Below are positions 6,521-12,030 of a DNA stretch of 12,030 nucleotides, piece after piece. The stretch lies in contig CABTMH010000206.1 of NCBI GenBank assembly GCA_902485915.1, forward strand, positions 1 to 12,030, in the 5' to 3' direction. The position numbers were made by a program, and so were the translations under genes. Every line of letters begins with the position of its first letter. The first letter of the stretch is position 1. Source of the stretch: an uncultured Oribacterium sp. (GTDB taxonomy: Bacteria > Bacillota > Clostridia > Lachnospirales > Lachnospiraceae). Below the pieces are notes generated by a model. The model ran no database searches, was not told the DNA's origin, and worked only from the letters and a program-made list of their open reading frames with translations.

Positions 6521-9500
6521 GAGTGTAGTGATGACGATATCTCTGTCCCTGAGTGTATGCTCAGGGACTTTTTTATGCGCACAGCGGGTTCATCCCGGCG
6601 GACGCAGCGATCTTGATTCGCCTCCTTACTCGCTTGAAGAATCACGCGTGGCTTTCTGCATGGGCATCGGGCCTGCATGACACAGTCCCGGCGTGCCGGA
6701 AGAAACGCAATACACGAAATGTGGAGGAGAAACATCATGAAAGACGTAAAAAACACCCGTTACATCGCCGCGGTCGGTATCCTGTCCGCGATTGCCTTCG
6801 TGCTTCAGCTCATCGAGATCCCGGTCCCGATGTTCATGCCGACCTTTATCAAGTTTGACTTCTCGGATCTGCCGGCCCTGATCGGTGCCTTCGCGTATGG
6901 TCCGGTCGCTGGTATCCTGATCGAGCTTATCAAGAACCTCCTGCACTCGATGGCTTCCCAGAGCTTCGGTGTCGGTGAGATCTCGAACTTCATCCTCGGT
7001 GCCGTGATGACTGCGGTGGCCGGTGGCATCTACCAGCATAAGAAGACGAAGCAGGGTGCCCTCATCGGTTCCCTCGTCGGTGCCATCGTGATGGGCCTCG
7101 TATCCGTTCCTTCGAACTACTTCGTCGTCTATCCGGTATACTATAACTTCATGCCGGAGGAGGTCATCCTCGCAGCCTACCAGGCACTCATCCCATCGAT
7201 GAAGAGCATCCTTCAGTGCCTCCTCTGCTTCAACCTTCCGTTTACGATCGTGAAAGGACTTCTTGACGTAGTGATTACATTTGTTGTATATCCTTATATC
7301 AGTCCGATTCTTCACGGAAGAAAATGATGACGATATCTGAAACTACGATATACGTAGCGAACCCTGAAAAGCGTCGGCTCCGGCCGGCGCTTTTCTGATC
7401 CTTAAAACATTCTCATGTTCGATAGCCAGCGCGAGACGTATCCAGGAGGTATATATATGAAAGCACTGTTTTTTGATGTGGATGGCACACTGATTTCTGA
7501 AACGACCCATCAGATCCCGGCGAGCGCACTGGAAGCGCTCCGTCGCACACGTGAAAAAGGTAATAAAGTATTTATCAATTCAGGCCGTACGGCCGGGATG
7601 CTGAAGCGCATCATGGAGATGGTCGAGGTCGACGGTTTCCTCTGCGGCTGTGGCACGGAGCTGATCTATGAAGGAGAGTCCGTTTATTATAAGAAGCTTT
7701 CGGCTAAGATGAAGCAGCGCATCCAGGATGCATCCGACCGCTATGGTATCCTCGTACACCTCGAGGGACAGCATGGCTGGCACTGTCAGCCGTCAGAGAA
7801 GCTGCTCCGGGACCATCCGAGATATCAGGCGCTCTATGAGCAGCTCGCACACTTCATCGGCATGGAAGGCGGCATCGATCCGACGCCGTACGACGGGGAG
7901 TACGAGATCTCGAAGTTCTGCATCGAAACCGATGATGGTGCCGAGTCCGGACATCCTTCGGATATGGAGGGCTTCCGGGAGGAGTTCGGCGCAGCGTTCA
8001 GCATCATTGACCGCGGACACGGCTTCTATGAAAATGTGCCGATCGGGCACGGAAAGGGCGCGGCGGTCGATCGCATCCTCGATTACCTCCATCTGACGAG
8101 GGCGGATGCGTACGGCTTCGGCGACAGCTCGAACGACGAGGAGATGTTCCGGGTCGTCGGCCATCCGGTCGCGATGGGGCAGCATGATCCGGTGCTCGAG
8201 CTGTACCATCCGTTCGTTACGAAGCGGGTCGAGGAGGATGGGATCTTCTATGCGATGGAGCAGCTCGGGCTGCTGTGAGGTTTCAGAACAGTAACAACTG
8301 TGTGATCGTTCAGGTAGTGGAGCCCGGAGGGGCGGCAACCTGAACGACCACACTACAGTTACAACTTCTATAGTGTTTAATGAAACAGGTGCATGCCTGT
8401 TCTTTTTTTGATATAATTAATAGTTGTGATGTTTACCGCCCAGATGGGACACCGCTACGAAGCCTTCACGGCAAACGTAGTGCATAGGAGAAGAGACATG
8501 GCATTATTTGATTTTTTTGGAAGTAAGCGAAAGGCGGAGGCCGAGCAGAAGATAGAGGAGCAGAAGCAGGAGCAGCATGATGAGGCGGTGGCGCGTCAGC
8601 GTGCGGACCATCCGGAGATGCACTGGCCGGTGATCACGCCGATCAATATGTTTGTGAAGAAGCCGGGCGAGACGCCGGCGACAGCTGCGGGCACAGCGAC
8701 GACAGAAGGCGCAGCAGAGGCAGCGCAGGCAGCAAACACGGAACATACTGCCGAGGCTGCCGACACTGCACACGCAGGAACTGCCGCAGCTTCCGCAGCG
8801 ACCACTGCACAGCCGCAGCCGACGATTCTTTCAGATCCGCTGACGCAGGAGCGAAAGGACGAGGTGGGTGCGCTCGTATATGAGCCGACACTGAAGCCGG
8901 ATATGCTGAAGAAGCTGAACCTCCAGGAGACACTTTTCCTCGAGGCAGCGCTGCTCATCGCACACAAACAGCATCCGCTCGACAACTATGATCAGAACCG
9001 TCAGGTGATCCGGAATCACTTCCTCGACATGGTCCGTGCGCAGGAGAAGATCTACGTGCTCTATGATGCACGCACCGGCTATCCGCTGCTCGACGGCAGC
9101 TTCGTCCTCATGTACCTCGAGAAGGAGCATGCCGAGATCGCCGCGAAGCTCTATGCCGAGCAGATGCGTTCCGTGAAGATCATCGAGGTGCCGGGCATGG
9201 CCGCAGAGCCGGCGCAGCACGACGGTAAGATCCAGATGAAAATTTTCGATTATCTCTTCTTCCTCGGAGCCGAGAATATCGTCATCGACAACGGCTGGTA
9301 CAAGGGCTTCCTGCGCCGTTCCGAGATCTCTGCACCGTTCTACATCAACGAGGACCCAGAGAAGATTCCGCCATACAACCCGGCGATTTCCTTCGCCCTC
9401 ACCGATTACGTCGGCGAGCTCCGCTGGCCTGTACAGTACGGAAAGCGGAAGGAGCTGCTGCAGGCGAAGTTTAACAGTGTCATGAAGCTCGTGCCGAAGG

Positions 9501-12030
9501 GCACCTACCTCCTGCCGTTCCGTAACCTTGACGAGGATGCGGCCAATGCAGGCGACCCGAACGCAGATGGCGCTGCGGCAGAACAGCCGGCGACCCCAAC
9601 CCATGATGGTATGGCGGAGACGACCGATGCCGCTACGGAGTCCGCAGAAGCTGCGAAGAAGAACCATCGCGTGCAGCTTCCGATGGTGACACTGAATGGA
9701 AAGAATTTCATGCCGGTCTACACCGACATTTTCGAGTTTTCGAAGAAGTTTGCAAACAGCGGCTTCCGTCCGACACGTGCAGACTTCCAGACGATTTCCC
9801 GCTTCATGGGAAATTATGACGGCTTCATCATCAATCCGCAGGGACAGGCGATGGTGATCGAGCGCCAGAAGAACCCGAACCCGGGACAGACACCGGCACA
9901 GGGCACGGGCGCAAAGGCATAAGATAAGTGAACGATCGGAGCCGGGCGAGGGGCAGAACGCCCCGGACGCGAATCGGCTCCGATCTTTGATTCTAAAAGA
10001 TATGTGATCGCAGACACAGATCGACGGAGCGATATCTAGCTGGACGCTGCGCTGCTATAAATATGCAGCTGCAGACGCGGATCGACGGAGCGATATCAGG
10101 CTGCATGCCGCGCTGATATAAATATGCGGCTGGAGACACAGATCAATCTCATGATAAGCTGCAGAAGAGGAGGACATGATGCTGAAACTCTATCTCGTAC
10201 GCCATGGCGAAACGCTGTGGAATCAGGAAAACAGGGTACTGGGCCGGACCGACATCCCGCTGAACGAACGCGGCATCGCGCAGGCACAGGCGCTCGGTAC
10301 GAAGCTCGCCGACGTGCACTTCGATCATGTCTACTGCTCACCGCTCAGCCGGGCGAAGGAGACAGCGGCACAGATCGTCGCCGCACAGCGGGGTACGGGC
10401 ACACCGGCACCGGTGGAGGCCGACGAGCTCATCGAGATGAACTTCGGCACCTGTGAGGGACTGCTTCGGGATTCTGAAGCGTACCGGACCGAAAAGCATC
10501 ACTACTTCGCACGCTATCCGGAGGGGGAATCCTTCCTCGACATCGCTGCCCGCATCTACCCGTATCTCGAGAAGCTGCGTCGCGAGCACGATGGGGAGAC
10601 CATCCTCCTCGTAACCCACAACGGAATCTGCCGTATGATCACGAGCTATTTCCGGCCGATGTCAAACGAAGGCTTCGAAACCTTCACCCAGGGTAATGCA
10701 GAAGAGCAGATTTTCATCATGCCATAGCACCGGGCCCACCTGAACTTACACAAAGAACATAACGCATCGACTTATATAGAAGGGATTCCATTGACTGAAT
10801 TATCTGAAGAAAATAAAAAGAATACAGCCGCCGGTACGAAAGAAGCACCGAAGTCGCTGCCTGCTTCTGACATACAGGTAAACGATATGACCGAACAGCC
10901 GGCAGGCTCTCCGCCCATGGACGAACAGGAGCAGCAGAATCTGCGCCTCGTGTCCGAGATTCAGGCGAAGGCCGCGGCAGGTCAGTCCGCCCAGGCCGAG
11001 GAGACGGAGCTCTTCGAGCTAAACCGCGGACTCGTGATGCACGCCGCGCAGAAGTATGAAAAGCTCTTCAACCATACCCTCGGGCTCGATGACCTCGTAA
11101 ATTCCGGAAGCATCGGCCTGATGACGGCTGCACGCAGCTACGACTCGACGAAGGGCGCGAAGTTCTCGACCTACGCGACCTACTGGATCCGCGACAGTAT
11201 CCTGAAGGAAATCTACAACACCGGCTTCAACATCCGGGTCTCGAATCATCAGTTCGAGCGGATCATGAAGGTGCAGGCCATCAAGAAACGCTATGATCTC
11301 GAGCACCTCGAAGGGGATGCCATGATCGACGCCATCGTGCGCGATTCCGGGCTCAGCCGCGAGGAGGTGGAGCGCTGCCTGCAGCTCGATCAGGAGGTGC
11401 TGCGCCAGACCTCGCTGAACACGAAGATCGGAAATGAGGATGGCGACGCGACGGAGCTCGGCGATATCGCCGTATCGCCGGACAATGTCGAGGACCAGGT
11501 GCTCGATGAGCAGCAGATTCAGGAGCTCTATGATTCACTGGATCAGCTCAGCGAGGAGGAGCGGAACACCCTCGTGCTCCGCTACGGTCTCTTCAACGGA
11601 AAGCGTCACACCCTGCGGGAGATCGCCGAGCTCTACCACGTGAGCCCGGAGGCGATCCGCCAGCGTGAGCAGCACGCGATCAAGACGATTCGAAATGCCA
11701 TGAACGGAGAGTAGTTCGGTATTCAGGCAGGGGCCCCGGAGGGCCGGCAGCAGATGCACAGTACTCCGAGGCCGGTGAAATCTAAGCCGGGTCCCCCGGC
11801 CTGAACAGCTTCGCTAAATACTGAAAAAGAGCCTGTAAAATGACGGATTTCATTTTACGGGCTCTTTTTGTATGCTATAATTACCGCGTAGTTAGTAAAT
11901 GCTAACTCAAAAGAGAGGGGGATCTATGGATAGGAAACATGCACTTTTATCCGCTGACGGACTCTGTAAGAACTTCGTCTCCGGGGATAGTGTCGTTCAT
12001 GCGCTTCGGGAGATCGGAAGAGCACACGTC

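Overview
The window reads as a piece of a Gram-positive anaerobe of the Clostridia, most likely Lachnospiraceae. Grounds: Shine-Dalgarno sites of the AGGAGG type, TTGACA/TATAAT promoters, many U-tailed intrinsic terminators, an FMN riboswitch over an ECF riboflavin transporter, a flavinylatable fumarate-reductase lipoprotein with the Ala/Thr linker common in that family, and a secreted protein with choline-binding-type repeats. This is inference from gene style; there is no rRNA or marker gene. The last 20 bases (12011-12030) match the Illumina TruSeq adapter, so the window is probably a whole short contig that ends in uncleaned read sequence. Base 1 lies one base before a terminator that recurs inside the contig.

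Layout. 1-39: a terminator whose gene lies off the contig. 40-1130: an unrecognised multi-pass membrane protein with its own promoter and terminator. 1139-2109: a regulatory stretch with two perfect dyads and a consensus promoter, then a 48-codon remnant of a ferredoxin-domain gene, then a TetR-type regulator of lower GC. 2190-2460: no gene, but an A/T-rich element, a consensus promoter, about 200 bases of structured sequence and a terminator identical to the one at base 2. This is a candidate abundant small RNA. 2747-3916: a secreted protein with wall-binding repeats and a GH5-like barrel that seems to lack its nucleophile.

3946-4034 holds bidirectional terminators between convergent genes. 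4098-6083 (minus) is the flavin-dependent fumarate-reductase-like lipoprotein with a structured leader. Divergent from it, 6359-7394 is an FMN riboswitch and ribU. Riboflavin import and a double-flavin extracytoplasmic reductase thus sit head to head, a sensible pairing, although no ApbE flavin transferase is present in the window.

7457-8278 is a Cof-type HAD phosphatase, 8498-9922 an SseB-like two-domain protein, 10179-10727 a histidine phosphatase and 10791-11714 a sigma-70 factor with unusual promoter-reading residues. In front of the histidine phosphatase lie about 2.7 tandem copies of a 61-bp unit whose small dyad co-varies between copies. 11926 onward is the start of an ABC-transporter ATPase, cut by the contig end. 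Long open frames opposite the GC-rich genes are taken as composition shadows.
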